Positions 40,001 through 48,616 of a stretch of 64,000 bases of DNA are shown here, piece after piece. Source of the DNA: DYRB01 sp963709645 (GTDB lineage: Bacteria; Pseudomonadota; Gammaproteobacteria; Chromatiales; Chromatiaceae); NCBI GenBank assembly GCA_963709645.1, contig CAVPXP010000003.1, positions 248,001 to 312,000 on the forward strand, given 5' to 3'. Below the pieces are notes generated by a model. It saw nothing but the letters and a program-made list of their open reading frames with translations, had not been told where the DNA came from and made no database searches. Position 1 is the first letter of the stretch; every line of letters begins with the position of its first letter. The position numbers and the translations under genes were made by a program.

Positions 40001-40705
40001 AAGCGCAGCGTGTGGATCGTCGGCGGCGATGGTTGGGCCTATGACATCGGCTACGGCGGCCTGGACCACGTCCTCGCCACCGGGCGCAACGTCAACATCC
40101 TGGTGCTCGACACGGAGGTGTACTCCAACACCGGCGGCCAGACATCCAAGGCGACCCCCTTGGGGGCCGTCGCCAAGTTCTCCGCCGGCGGCAAGCCGAC
40201 CTTCAAGAAGGACCTGGCGATGATGGCCATGGCCTACGAGAACGTCTACGTCGCACAAGTCGCCTTCGGGGCCAAGGACGTCCAGACCATCCGTGCCTTC
40301 ATGGAGGCGGAGTCCTATGACGGCCCCTCGGTCATCATCGCCTACTCCCCCTGTATCGCCCATGGGGTGGACCTGTCCAACAATCTGCGCCAGCAGGACA
40401 TGGCGGTGAATTCCGGGCACTGGGCCCTATTCCGCTACGACCCGCGCCGCACCGCCCGGGGCGAAAACCCGTTGTCCGTGGACTGCAAGCCGCCGAGCAT
40501 CCCCTACCGCGACTTCATCTCCACAGAGACGCGCTTCAGTGTCCTGAGCCGTATCCACCCGGATGCCGCGGAGAAGTACCTCCAGATGGCCCAGAAGCAC
40601 GTGTACACCAAGTTCAGCCTCTACGAGCAGCTCGCGCACCTGGCGGTCCAGAAGGCCCCGGAGCAGGTGCCCGCGAAGATCGCAGAGCCGGCGGACAAGG
40701 GCTGA
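37091..40705 (+). CDS. nifJ: Pyruvate:ferredoxin (flavodoxin) oxidoreductase
   Basis: 1,204 residues in one frame from the ATG at 37091 (AGGA upstream). Domain order is that of the single-chain enzyme: domain I (YPITPASNMGEWADEW), CoA-binding and gamma-like parts, two 4Fe-4S clusters near residues 698-708 (CTHCGKCPLVCP) and 755-765 (CTGCGLCVEVCP), then the TPP domain with a further cluster (FSGACVGCGETPYIKL), GDGWAYDIGYGGLDHV (Mg-TPP motif) and VYSNTGGQTSKATPLG. It interconverts pyruvate and acetyl-CoA plus CO2 with ferredoxin or flavodoxin. It may serve fermentation, nitrogen fixation or reductive carboxylation; the window does not decide. The DHOD-like gene after it is likely in the same operon. 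Confidence 0.97.
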   Translation: MSQKQMVTIDGNEAAAYVAHMTNEVVAIYPITPASNMGEWADEWSSLGVKNLWGTIPDVIEMQSEAGAAGAIHGALQGGSLATTFTASQGLLLMIPNMYKIAGELTPTVLHVSARAIAAQGLSIFGDHSDVMACRSTGYAMFCSDSVQEAMDFALLSQAATLESRVPFLHFFDGFRTSHEVNTIEKLPAETIRAMIDEELVLAHRNRALNPDHPVLRGTSQNPDVYFQGRETVNPYYSAVPAILQRQMDKFAGLTGRQYKLFEYVGAEDAEHIIVLMGSGIGAAQEAVQHLVARGEKVGLINVRLFRPFDPSFLLAALPVTAKKVAVLDRCKEPGSDGEPLYKDVLTGLAQAVADGRMATMPRILGGRYGLASKEFTPGMVAGIFREMEKDAPKREFTVGIVDDVTHLSLDWDPDFRPDCAQGVTACVFYGLGSDGTVSANKNSIKIISEETPNFGQGYFQYDSKKAGAVTISHLRFGPKPIDSTYLVGSGEASFVACHQPTFLPRYDMLDMAKPGGTFLLNSATPAEHVWDDLPRKMQAQIIDKKLAFYVVDAYKIAGDTGMGRRINTVMQTCFFAISGILPRDEAIAHIKTSVKKTYGRKGQRLLDRNYAAIDASLAGLHQVTVPGAVTSTFERPPAVPVGAPEFVQKVTATLMANRGDSLPVSLMPADGTWPTATTQYEKRNIALALPKWEMDLCTHCGKCPLVCPHAAIRSKVFPDTLTADAPESFLHIQIKGKDFPTGHHISYQVAPDDCTGCGLCVEVCPIRDRKDPNRKALNMVSDDAYHDQERANWDFFVGLPEYDRTQLDGTKIKHAMILQPLFEFSGACVGCGETPYIKLATQLFGDRMLIANATGCSSIYGGNLPTTPYTVNSDGRGPTWNNSLFEDNAEFGLGLRLAVDKQAEQARELVAAMADRIGTDLADSLLTADQAAEAGIFEQRGRVAALKDKLKGIEGGDARALEGVCEQLVKRSVWIVGGDGWAYDIGYGGLDHVLATGRNVNILVLDTEVYSNTGGQTSKATPLGAVAKFSAGGKPTFKKDLAMMAMAYENVYVAQVAFGAKDVQTIRAFMEAESYDGPSVIIAYSPCIAHGVDLSNNLRQQDMAVNSGHWALFRYDPRRTARGENPLSVDCKPPSIPYRDFISTETRFSVLSRIHPDAAEKYLQMAQKHVYTKFSLYEQLAHLAVQKAPEQVPAKIAEPADKG

Positions 40706-40719
40706 CGGCGCATGGGGCG

Positions 40720-40747
40720 GGCGGGGGGGCTCATGGCAGCCCCCGCC
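40720..40747 (+). other. Stem-loop between nifJ and the DHOD-like gene
   Basis: GGCGGGGGGGCT pairs with AGCCCCCGCC across a short loop, with two extra G residues bulged on the left arm. It has no T-run. It may modulate read-through or stabilise the nifJ message. Confidence 0.45.
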
Positions 40748-40821
40748 TGGCCCGGCAGCGACCCCCAGGGTCCCGACAGCCGCCCTGCCACCCGGATTCG
40801 AACCCCTTACCGGAGACCCCT

Positions 40822-41832
40822 ATGGACCTGACCACGAAATACCTGGGCCTGACCCTCAAGAACCCCATCGTTCCGTCCGCTTCGCCCCTCACGCGCAGCG
40901 TCGAGATGGCCCGCGAACTCGAAGACGCCGGCGCCTCGGCCGTCATCATGTACTCCATTTTCGAGGAGGCGCTGACCGCCGATACGGAAAACGCCGCCCG
41001 CTTCCTGACCAACCAACACGCAGGCTTCGCCGAGGCCGACTCCTTCCTGCCCGACTTCCACGACTACGAGCACGGCCTCGAGGTCTACCTCAACAACCTG
41101 CGCCGCCTGAAGGAGGCCCTGGACATCCCGGTGATCGCGAGCCTGAACGGCGTCACACCCGGCGGCTGGATCGAGCACGGAAAGGAGCTGGAGCAGGCTG
41201 GGGCCGATGCGCTGGAGCTGAACGTCTACTACATCGCCGCGGACATCGAGCAGAGCGGAGCCCAGGTCGAGGCCCGCTACCTCGACCTGCTGCGCGAGCT
41301 CAAGCAGCACATCGCCATCCCCATCAACATGAAACTGTCCCCATCGTTTAGCTCGCTGGGGCACTTCGTGCGTCAGTTGGAGGCCGCCGGGGCCCAGGGG
41401 GTGGGCCTGTTCAACCGCTTCTACCAGCCGGACATCAACATCGACAGCCTGCGACTGCAGCCCAGCCTTCACCCATCGACCTCTGCCGAGGCACTGCTGG
41501 CCATGCGCTGGATCGCCCTGCTCTACGGCCGCACGGCGCTGTCGCTGGGTGCCACCGGCGGCATCCACACCCCCGAAGACGCCATCAAGCTCTTGCTCGC
41601 CGGCGCGGATGTGGTCCACCTATGCAGTGTTCTGCTCACCAAGGGGCCAGGGCACCTGCGCCATATCCTCAACGGCATCGAGGACTGGATGGAGGAGCAG
41701 GGCTTCGAGACCATGGAGGAGATGCGCGGCCGGGTCAGCGCCCTGGCCGTCCCCAACCCCGCAGAGTTCGAGCGGGCCAACTACGTCAATATCCTGGACA
41801 GCTACAGCTTCTCCAGGGGGGTCTTGGTCTGA
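40822..41832 (+). CDS. Dihydroorotate dehydrogenase-like FMN oxidoreductase
   Basis: 336 residues. TIM-barrel FMN enzyme: MDLTTKYLGLTLKNPIVPSA at the N-terminus, VIASLNGVTPGGWIEHGKEL, LELNVYYIAADIEQSGAQVE, INMKLSPSFSSLGHFVRQLE, and the FMN phosphate loop region ATGGIHTPEDAIKLLLAGAD. It belongs to the DHOD-like proteins that are commonly encoded directly after nifJ and are distinct from true PyrD; the catalytic Cys/Ser loop of PyrD is not clear. It may be an electron-transfer or flavin oxidoreductase linked to pyruvate:ferredoxin oxidoreductase. It starts 116 bases after nifJ with a stem-loop in between. Confidence 0.85.
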   Translation: MDLTTKYLGLTLKNPIVPSASPLTRSVEMARELEDAGASAVIMYSIFEEALTADTENAARFLTNQHAGFAEADSFLPDFHDYEHGLEVYLNNLRRLKEALDIPVIASLNGVTPGGWIEHGKELEQAGADALELNVYYIAADIEQSGAQVEARYLDLLRELKQHIAIPINMKLSPSFSSLGHFVRQLEAAGAQGVGLFNRFYQPDINIDSLRLQPSLHPSTSAEALLAMRWIALLYGRTALSLGATGGIHTPEDAIKLLLAGADVVHLCSVLLTKGPGHLRHILNGIEDWMEEQGFETMEEMRGRVSALAVPNPAEFERANYVNILDSYSFSRGVLV

Positions 41833-42121
41833 CCTTTGCGTCCTTGGTCCGGCGGCTTGACACCGCACCGCCCGGCCAGGGGCGCTGAGAAGCCGGATGA
41901 ACCTTGATCATCTCGTCTGCCGCTGGACGCACAGGAAGCTAGGACAGGTGGGGTCTCGGTCTGCACCAGCTCGAAAGGCAGGCCGCTGGCAGGGCGCCAG
42001 AGGAAAAACGTAGGGTACGATCTGAAACAGCGCATCGATTGCCTCGTCCAGGTCCGCGACCCCTGTCCCTTTGCGCCCCCTCCGTTACCGTCCGGCTGGG
42101 ATCCGCCACCCCGACGCCGAA
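41833..42121. other. Intergenic region before creB
   Basis: About 290 bases between the DHOD-like gene and creB. A short leftward open frame of 77 codons exists (41802-42035) but overlaps the DHOD-like gene end and has no recognisable features or ribosome site. No cre-tag pair was found here. Confidence 0.35.
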
Positions 42122-42856
42122 ATGACCGATTCCACCCAGCGCCGCATCCTGATCGTCGAGGACGAGCAGGCCATCGCCGATACCCTGGTCTATGCCCTAG
42201 GGACCGACGGCCTCGCCACGGAGCATTGCCTGCTCGGGCGTGACGCCCTGGCGACCCTTCGCCGGGGCGGGTTCGACCTGGTGATTTTGGACGTGGGGCT
42301 TGCCCGACATGAACGGTTTCGACCTGTGCCGGGAACTACGGGGCGAAAGCGGCATCCCGGTCATCTTCCTCACGGCCCGCTCCGATGAGATCGACCGTAT
42401 CGTGGGACTGGAGATCGGCGCCGACGACTATGTGGTGAAGCCCTTCAGCCCGCGGGAGGTCTCGGCCAGGGTGCGTACCATCCTGCGCCGGGCGCACCCG
42501 GGTCCGGCCCGCGACCCCCTGCCAGCTCTCGGGCAGGAACCCAACCGGCGGCAGACCGCGCCACTCGGCTTCCAGATCGAGGACGAGGCCAGGTGCATCC
42601 TCTTCCAGGGCCAGAGCCCTGGCCCTGACCCGCTATGAATACCTGCTGCTAAAGACCCTGGTGGAGTCCCCGCGCCGGGTCTTTTCCCGCGGGCAGTTGA
42701 TGCAGCGTATCTGGACGGCCCCCGACCACAGCCTGGAGCGCACGGTGGACACCCACATCAAGACCCTGCGCGCGAAGCTGAAGGCCGTCGACCCCGAATC
42801 AGACCCCATCGTCACTCACCGCGGGGTCGGCTATGGCCTGCGGGGGACCAGGGTGA
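42122..42856 (+). CDS. creB: CreB-type response regulator (three single-base insertions)
   Basis: Repair of an extra base near 42299 (DVGL then PDMNGFDLC), near 42613 (ILFQGQ then ALALTRYEYLLLK) and in the G-run near 42842 gives 243 residues. The receiver is ILIVEDEQAIADTLVYALG, DLVILDVGLPDMNG, FLTARSDE and DDYVVKPFSPRE; the winged helix is TRYEYLLLKTLVESPRRVFS and HIKTLRAKLK, ending GYGLRG. After the third repair the stop TGA overlaps the GTG of creC as GTGA, the coupling expected for this operon. CreB responds to carbon/fermentation state in enterics. Three insertions in one gene point to sequence error. Confidence 0.85.
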
Positions 42857-44313
42857 GGGTCTCGCTGCAGGTCGCCCTGGGCTACTTCCTGATCGTCGGG
42901 CTGGCGGGCTGGTTCGTCCTCAACGTCTTCGTCGCCGAGGTCAAGCCGGGGGTCCGCGAGGCCATGGAGGACACCCTGGTGGACTCGGCCAACCTGGTCG
43001 CCGAGCTGGTGGCCCCGGACCTGGCGGCGGCCCAGACATACACCGACACGCAGGCGCCGCAGGGTCCCCTGCACAGCCGTACCGCCGCGGCCCTGGACGC
43101 CTATACGCGCCGAGAGGTCAAGGCCGGGATCTGGGACATCGAGAAGCGCAGCCTGGACCACAGGGTCTATGTCACCGACGCCGCCGGGCGGGTGGTCTAC
43201 GCCACAGACCCCACACTGATCGGGCAGGACTTCTCCCGCTGGAACGACGTCCACCGGACCCTGCGCGGGGGTTACGGGGCCAGGGCGACGCGGGAGGTGC
43301 CCGGCGACAACGGGACCTCGGTCATGTACGTCGCCGCCCCCGTGGTCTGGGACGGGCGCACCATTGGGGTCGTCTCCGTCGGCAAGCCGAGCGCCACCGT
43401 CGCCCCCTTCGTCGCGCGGAGCGAGGCCAAGATCCGCGACTGGGGGCTGCTCCTGCTGTTGGTGTCCGGCCTCATCGGGACCCTGTTTACCTGGCACCTT
43501 ACAAGGGCCATCGGGCGGATGCGCCGCTACGCCCTGGACGTCGCCGAGGGGCGGCGCAGCCCCCCGCCCCGATCCAGCGCACGGGAGCTTTCGGAGCTTG
43601 CAGATGCCCTCACCGCCATGCGCGAGCGACTGGAGGACCGCCGCTACGTCGAGCGCTATGTCCACACCCTGACCCACGAGTTGAAGGGCCCTCTGGCCGC
43701 CATCCGCGGGGCCGCCGAGCTGCTCGCCGAAGACGACATGCCCCCAGCCGAGCGCGGGCGCTTCCTGGCCAACATCCGCGGCCAGGAGGAACGCCTGAGA
43801 CAGGTCGCAGAGCGCATGCTGAACCTCGCCCGGGTGGAGCAGCAGGACGCCCTCCAGGAATCGGTCCAGGTGGATCTGGTGCGCTTATCCAGGGAAGCGG
43901 TGGAGGCGGTCGCCGCAACCGCCCGAGGCCACGGGGTGACCATCGCGTTGGCCGGGCCAGCGGCCCTCGGCGTCCGCGGCGACCCGTTCTTGCTGCGCCA
44001 GGTTCTCAACAATCTGCTGGAGAACGCCATCGCCTTCTCCCCGGTGGGCAGCTGTGTCGACCTCGGCCTCTCCGCCCCGCCCGGGCACGCGACCATCACC
44101 GTGCGGGATCGCGGCCCCGGGGTCCCGGACTACGCACTGGATCGTGTCTTCGAGCGGTTCTTCTCCCTGCCACGACCAGACGGGACGGCCAAGAGCACCG
44201 GGCTGGGACTGAGCCTGGTGCGTGAGGTTGCCGCCCTCCACGGCGGCAGTGCGCGGCTGACCAACCATCCGGAGGGCGGTGCCGTGGCCGTCCTGGAGTT
44301 GCCACAGACCTGA
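42853..44313 (+). CDS. creC: CreC-type sensor histidine kinase
   Basis: 486 residues from GTG at 42853. Membrane segment at about residues 5-30 (ALGYFLIVGLAGWFVLNVFV), periplasmic sensor domain with VKPGVREAMEDTLVDSANLV, typical of CreC, a second membrane segment (LLLLLVSGLIGTLFTW) and HAMP. Kinase core: H-box THELKGPLAAIRGAAELLAE, N-box LNNLLENAIAFS, G-boxes RDRGPGVPDYAL and STGLGLSLVREVAAL. It phosphorylates CreB. It is followed after 128 bases, including cre-tag repeats, by creD. Confidence 0.92.
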   Translation: MRVSLQVALGYFLIVGLAGWFVLNVFVAEVKPGVREAMEDTLVDSANLVAELVAPDLAAAQTYTDTQAPQGPLHSRTAAALDAYTRREVKAGIWDIEKRSLDHRVYVTDAAGRVVYATDPTLIGQDFSRWNDVHRTLRGGYGARATREVPGDNGTSVMYVAAPVVWDGRTIGVVSVGKPSATVAPFVARSEAKIRDWGLLLLLVSGLIGTLFTWHLTRAIGRMRRYALDVAEGRRSPPPRSSARELSELADALTAMRERLEDRRYVERYVHTLTHELKGPLAAIRGAAELLAEDDMPPAERGRFLANIRGQEERLRQVAERMLNLARVEQQDALQESVQVDLVRLSREAVEAVAATARGHGVTIALAGPAALGVRGDPFLLRQVLNNLLENAIAFSPVGSCVDLGLSAPPGHATITVRDRGPGVPDYALDRVFERFFSLPRPDGTAKSTGLGLSLVREVAALHGGSARLTNHPEGGAVAVLELPQT

Positions 44314-44346
44314 CCTGCAGCTCCGATCCGCCGACGGCACCCGGAG

Positions 44347-44394
44347 TTCACCCGAACTTCACCGAACTTCACCCTGCCCCGACCTGAGCTTCAC
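44347..44394 (+). promoter_or_regulatory. cre-tag repeats upstream of creD
   Basis: TTCAC occurs at 44347-44351, 44358-44362 and 44368-44372, with another at 44390-44394. The first two are separated by exactly six bases, giving TTCAC-N6-TTCAC, the published CreB recognition sequence. The third follows after five bases. This places CreB control directly on creD, as in enterobacteria. Confidence 0.85.
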
Positions 44395-44441
44395 ACCGGT
44401 CTACGAGACTGTCCCTGCCGATCAACCGACAGGAGACAGCC

Positions 44442-45827
44442 ATGCAGAAGACCCTTTTCCTCAAGACCCTGATCACCACGGTGCTTGCCCTGGCCCTATT
44501 GGTGCCCCTGAGCATGATCCACTCCACGGTCTACGAGCGTCAGGCCCGGCAGGCATCCGTGGTCCAGGAGGTGGCGGCGAGCACCGCTGGAGCCCAGACC
44601 CTCGCCGGCCCAGTCCTGGTCTTCCCCTACACCCTGGAGTGGACCGAGGTGGTCATGGAGAATGCCCCGGCGGCCGCCGCGGGAATCTCCAGTCGGGTCC
44701 GGCGGGAATACGAGCGCCGCAGCGAGGGGCGCTGGGTCATCCTCCCCACCCTGGCGGATTGGGTAACCCAAGCCGACACCAGCTACAAGCGCCGCGGCCT
44801 GTTCAAGGCCCTGGTCTACGACCTGGCGGCCGAGGCCACCGGACACTTCCAGGTCCCAGCCGATCCGGCGCTACCGGGCATTAGCGATGGGGTTAGGGTG
44901 ACCTGGGGCACCCCCTTCGTCAGCGCGCTCATCAGCGATACCCGGGGCCTGTCCAGCGCCCCACGCCTTACCATCGAAGGGCGGGACCTCACCTTCCGCA
45001 ACGGCAGCGGCCTGGCCTCCATGCCGAACGGTATCCGCGCCGACCTCGACGGGGTCAAGCCCGGGTCGGCCCTGTCGCTGCCGTTCACGCTAAACCTGTC
45101 GGTGCGCGGGACCGAGTGCCTGAGCTTCGTCCCCCTGGCGGAAACGACCCGAGTGGGGCTCGCATCGGCTTGGCCCCATCCAAGCTTCAGCGGCTCCTTC
45201 CTGCCCACCCCGAGGGACCAGCAGATCGGCCACGATGGCTTCAGCGCCCGCTGGGAGGTCACCTCCCTGGCGGCCAAGGCCCCCGCCGCCTTCGTCACCG
45301 CGGCCAGGGACAACAAGCCCTGTGAGGGGGCTTGTCAGGAGTCCTTCGGGGTTCGTCTGGTCGAGCCGGTGAATATCTATTCCATGTCGGACCGGGCTCT
45401 GAAGTATGGCTTCCTGTTCGTCGCCCTGAGCTTCGCTGGCTTCTTCCTCTTCGAGCTGCTCAAGTCCTTGCGCATCCACCCCGCTCAGTACCTTCTGGTA
45501 GGGCTGGCCCTGGCTCTGTTCTTCCTGCTGCTGCTCAGCCTCTCAGAGCACATCGCCTTCGGCCTGGCCTACGGGATCGCGGCGGGCGCCTGTATCGCCC
45601 TGCAGGGGTTCTACCTGAGCTATGTCCTCGGCGGGGTCGCGCGAGGCATGGGTTTCGCCGGCTTGCTCGCGGCCCTCTTCGGCGCCCTCTACGGGCTCCT
45701 GGTGAGCGAGGACCTGGCCCTGCTCATGGGCTCTGGGCTCCTCTTCGGCCTGCTGGCCCTGGTCATGGTCATCACCCGCAGACTCGATTGGTATGCCCTA
45801 GGGTCACTGGAACCGGGCCTGGACTAA
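44442..45827 (+). CDS. creD: Inner-membrane protein CreD
   Basis: 461 residues. One N-terminal membrane segment (TLITTVLALALLVPLSMIHS), a large periplasmic beta-rich domain (VYERQARQASVVQEVAASTA; FSARWEVTSLAAKAPAAFVT), then about six membrane segments starting with FLFVALSFAGFFLFELLKSL, IHPAQYLLVGLALALFFLLL, and YGLLVSEDLALLMGSGLLFG. These match CreD, whose expression depends on CreBC and which is linked to envelope stability and colicin or beta-lactam phenotypes. It sits 128 bases downstream of creC behind cre-tag repeats. Confidence 0.92.
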   Translation: MQKTLFLKTLITTVLALALLVPLSMIHSTVYERQARQASVVQEVAASTAGAQTLAGPVLVFPYTLEWTEVVMENAPAAAAGISSRVRREYERRSEGRWVILPTLADWVTQADTSYKRRGLFKALVYDLAAEATGHFQVPADPALPGISDGVRVTWGTPFVSALISDTRGLSSAPRLTIEGRDLTFRNGSGLASMPNGIRADLDGVKPGSALSLPFTLNLSVRGTECLSFVPLAETTRVGLASAWPHPSFSGSFLPTPRDQQIGHDGFSARWEVTSLAAKAPAAFVTAARDNKPCEGACQESFGVRLVEPVNIYSMSDRALKYGFLFVALSFAGFFLFELLKSLRIHPAQYLLVGLALALFFLLLLSLSEHIAFGLAYGIAAGACIALQGFYLSYVLGGVARGMGFAGLLAALFGALYGLLVSEDLALLMGSGLLFGLLALVMVITRRLDWYALGSLEPGLD

Positions 45828-45962
45828 GACCCGGACCGCGCAGGCAAGGCCTGACCAGGCCCGGCGGCACGGGACGGAATCGGGTAGCATTGCAGGACCT
45901 TTGGCAGCTCGAACCGGTCGGCCCGAGCCCCGCCAACTCGACCAGCAACGGGGATAGACCCA

Positions 45963-46541
45963 ATGACCTTACTGATCCTTGGACTGGCACTCTTCATCGG
46001 CGTGCACTCGGTGGGCATCCTGGCACCCGCCTGGCGAGACCGAACCGCCGCTCGGCTTGGGACGGTCCCCTGGCAGGGGCTCTACTCGCTGGCCAGTCTG
46101 GTCGGCTTCCTGCTCATCGTCTGGGGCTACGGGCTGGCCCGCCAGGACCCCGTAGCACTCTACGCCCCGCCGGTGTGGACCCGCCACCTGGCCCTCTTGC
46201 TCATGGTCCCGGTCTTCCCCCTGCTCCTGGCCGCCTACCTGCCGGGACGCATCCAGGCCACGGTCAGACACCCCATGCTGGCAGCGGTCAAGCTCTGGGC
46301 CTTCGCCCATCTGCTTGCCAACGGCAATCTGGCGGACCTGGTCCTGTTCGGTACCTTCCTCGCCTGGGCCGTGGCGGACCGCATCTCGCTCAAGGGCCGC
46401 AACCCAGTCCCGGTGCCGGGGGCACCCCCGGGCAAGGCGAACGACTGGATTGCCCTAGGCGCCGGTCTCGTGCTCTACGTCGCCTTCCTGGGCGGGGTGC
46501 ACACCTGGCTGATAGGGGTCTCGCCCCTAGCCGCTCGCTGA
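45963..46541 (+). CDS. NnrU-family membrane protein
   Basis: 192 residues with five to six membrane segments and the NnrU pattern: LALFIGVHSVGILAPAWRDR, LYSLASLVGFLLIVWGY, TVRHPMLAAVKLWAFAHLLA (conserved RHPML.....WA..HL..NG), and ADLVLFGTFLAWAVADR. NnrU proteins are related to the isoprenoid methyltransferase-like/DUF fold and were named from denitrification clusters; the biochemical role is unclear. It lies between creD and an OmpR-type system. No denitrification genes are adjacent except the NorD/CbbO-like gene far upstream. Confidence 0.88.
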   Translation: MTLLILGLALFIGVHSVGILAPAWRDRTAARLGTVPWQGLYSLASLVGFLLIVWGYGLARQDPVALYAPPVWTRHLALLLMVPVFPLLLAAYLPGRIQATVRHPMLAAVKLWAFAHLLANGNLADLVLFGTFLAWAVADRISLKGRNPVPVPGAPPGKANDWIALGAGLVLYVAFLGGVHTWLIGVSPLAAR

Positions 46542-46585
46542 CTGGGGCCCTGCCCGCCGCGCCAAGGACGGCATCGGAGGACCCG

Positions 46586-47270
46586 ATGCACCTGCTCGTA
46601 ATCGAAGACAACCCGGACCTGGTGGCCAATGTTGCGGACTTCCTGGAGGGCCGTGGCCACACCCTCGATATCGCATACAACGGGTTCGCCGGGCTGGGGT
46701 TCGCCCTGGAGAACGACTACGACGCCCTGATCCTTGATCTCATGCTGCCAGGCATCGATGGCTTCGAGGTCTGCGCCCGGCTGCGCTCGGCCGGCCGCGC
46801 CCTGCCGGTCCTGATGCTCACCGCCCGCGACGGGCTCGAGGACAAGCTGGAGGGCTTCGCCAGCGGCGCCGACGACTATCTGGTCAAGCCCTTCGCCCTG
46901 CCCGAGCTGGAGGCCCGCCTGCTCGCCATCGCCCGCCGCGGTGGGGCCGCGACAGGCGGGCCGAGCAGCGGAACGCCTTCGCGTGGCGGACCTGGAGCTG
47001 GACCTCGCCACGCGTCGCCTCACCCGAGCGGGCAAACCGCTGGACCTCCCGCCCATCCCTATGAAGCTCCTCGAGGTGCTGATGCGCCGGTCCCCCCGGC
47101 TCGTCAGCCGGGCGGAGCTCGAGCGGGCGGCCTGGGGCGACCAGCCGCCGGACAGCGACGCCCTGCGCGCCCACCTGCACCTGTTGCGCCAGGCCGTCGA
47201 CAAGCCCTTCCCTCGCCCCCTGCTGCACACGGTGCGGGGCTTCGGGTACCGGCTGGGCGAGGATGCCTAG
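46586..47270 (+). CDS. OmpR-family response regulator (one frameshift)
   Basis: About 227 residues after repair near 46940-46985. Starts at the ATG at 46586 with GGAGG upstream. Receiver: LLVIEDNPDLVANVADFL, DALILDLMLPGIDGFE, VLMLTARDG and DDYLVKPFALPE. DNA-binding domain in the second frame: VADLELDLATRRLTRAGKPL, PIPMKLLEVLMRRSP and GFGYRLGEDA. The stop overlaps the start of the downstream kinase by 8 bases. Probable targets are the 11-bp-period repeats at 48617-48643 before the SulP gene. Confidence 0.88.
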
Positions 47271-48609
47271 GCTCAGGCTGACGCTGCGGCTGCGGGTCGC
47301 GGCGGGCTTCGCCCTGCTCGGTGTAGCCGTCAGCCTGGCCCTTGGCGGCTGGCTCTACTTCGCCTCCCAGGACCTGGAGCAGCGTCTGATCGATGAGGCA
47401 CTGAGCGCCGAGCTGGAGGATTACCTCGCCCGGCTGTCCCGCAACCCCAGATCCCTGCCGCCCGAGACCGCGACCCTGCGCGGCTGGCTGATCCCTGCCG
47501 GAGAGACAGCGAGGACCCTGGGCGAGGCGACCCCGCCGGGGCTGCGCGACCTGTCTCCAGGCCGCCACACCATCGAGGTCGAAGGTGTGAGCTATCGGGT
47601 CGCGGTGCACCAGCGCCCGGACGCCAAACTCTACATGCTCCACAGTCGCGCCCAGCTCGCGCTTCGGGAGCGGCGTCTGGCCCTCATGCTGATCCTTGGC
47701 ATGACCCTCACTGCCCTGCTCTCCGCCGCCGGCGGCTGGTGGCTCGCCGGGCGCGTCACCGCCCCGGTGCGGGGGCTCGCCGAGCGGGTCCGGGGCCGCG
47801 ATCCCACGGATCCGATCCCGCCCGACGCGCCGGACCTGCCCGACGACGAGGTGGGCGAGCTGGCCCTCACCATCGAGGGCTATGTGCGCCGGCTGCGGGC
47901 CTTCGTCGAGCGGGAGCGCAATTTCGTCAGCGGCGTCAGCCACGAGCTGCGTACCCCGCTGGCGGTGATCCAGGGTGCCGTGGATGTCTTGGAATCGGAC
48001 CCGGGCATGGACGATCGGACCCGCGAGCGGGTGGCCCGCATCAGCCGTGCCGCCCGGGGCATGGCAGACCTCACCACCGCGCTCCTGGTCCTCGCCAGAG
48101 AGGGCCAGGGCCAGACCAGCCCGCCCACCCCCTGCGCCGTCGACGAGGTGCTGGCCGAGTGCGTGGAGCTGCATCGGCCGCTGTTGCGCCACAAGCCGGT
48201 CACGCTGGAGTGCCAGATCGAGGCGCGGCCCGTGCTGACCGTTGCCCGCCCCCTGCTCTCCATCGCGCTCGGCAACCTGCTGCGCAACGCCTGCACCTAC
48301 ACGGAGCAAGGTCGGATCACCGTGACCCTGACGGCCTGCGAGGTCCGGGTGGACGACACCGGCCCCGGTATCCCGGCACAGGACCTGGACTGTCTGTTCG
48401 CCCAGGATCTGGACTGCCGGCGCACCGTCCGCGGCGAGGGCATCGGGCTGCCGCTGGTCAAACGCATCGCCGATGGCCAGGGCTGGGGGATCAGCGCGGA
48501 GAGTCGGACCGGCCAGGGGGCCAGCTTCCGGCTACGCTTCGCGCCGGATCAGCCCGCTCCTGGCAGTGAACGGCCGGCTGATCCCAGATCCCTGATAGCT
48601 CAACACTAA
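47263..48609 (+). CDS. Sensor histidine kinase, OmpR-system partner
   Basis: 448 residues. Membrane segments at about residues 10-32 (VAAGFALLGVAVSLALGGWL) and 140-165 (LALMLILGMTLTALLSAAGG) flank a short periplasmic sensor region of about 105 residues. HAMP, then H-box FVSGVSHELRTPLAVIQGAV, N-box IALGNLLRNACTYT, G1 DDTGPGIP and G2 GEGIGLPLVKRI. Between G1 and G2 there is a 24-bp near-duplication giving AQDLDC twice, which lengthens the lid. Overlaps its response regulator. The signal is unknown. Confidence 0.9.
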   Translation: MPRLRLTLRLRVAAGFALLGVAVSLALGGWLYFASQDLEQRLIDEALSAELEDYLARLSRNPRSLPPETATLRGWLIPAGETARTLGEATPPGLRDLSPGRHTIEVEGVSYRVAVHQRPDAKLYMLHSRAQLALRERRLALMLILGMTLTALLSAAGGWWLAGRVTAPVRGLAERVRGRDPTDPIPPDAPDLPDDEVGELALTIEGYVRRLRAFVERERNFVSGVSHELRTPLAVIQGAVDVLESDPGMDDRTRERVARISRAARGMADLTTALLVLAREGQGQTSPPTPCAVDEVLAECVELHRPLLRHKPVTLECQIEARPVLTVARPLLSIALGNLLRNACTYTEQGRITVTLTACEVRVDDTGPGIPAQDLDCLFAQDLDCRRTVRGEGIGLPLVKRIADGQGWGISAESRTGQGASFRLRFAPDQPAPGSERPADPRSLIAQH

Positions 48610-48616
48610 CGCTCCC

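Noticed and set aside
37925..40420. Leftward 831-codon open frame within nifJ
   Set aside because: Complete overlap with an unmistakable pyruvate:ferredoxin oxidoreductase; the composition is Gly/Val/Asp/His-rich shadow.
42841..42856. Possible natural creB-creC fusion through the third frameshift
   Set aside because: Removing one G from a five-G run restores a stop that overlaps a GTG start of creC; error is simpler than fusion.
45332..47281. Rightward 649-codon frame spanning creD, nnrU and the start of a regulator
   Set aside because: Its first part is a shadow of creD and nnrU; only its end coincides with the real receiver domain, which starts at 46586.
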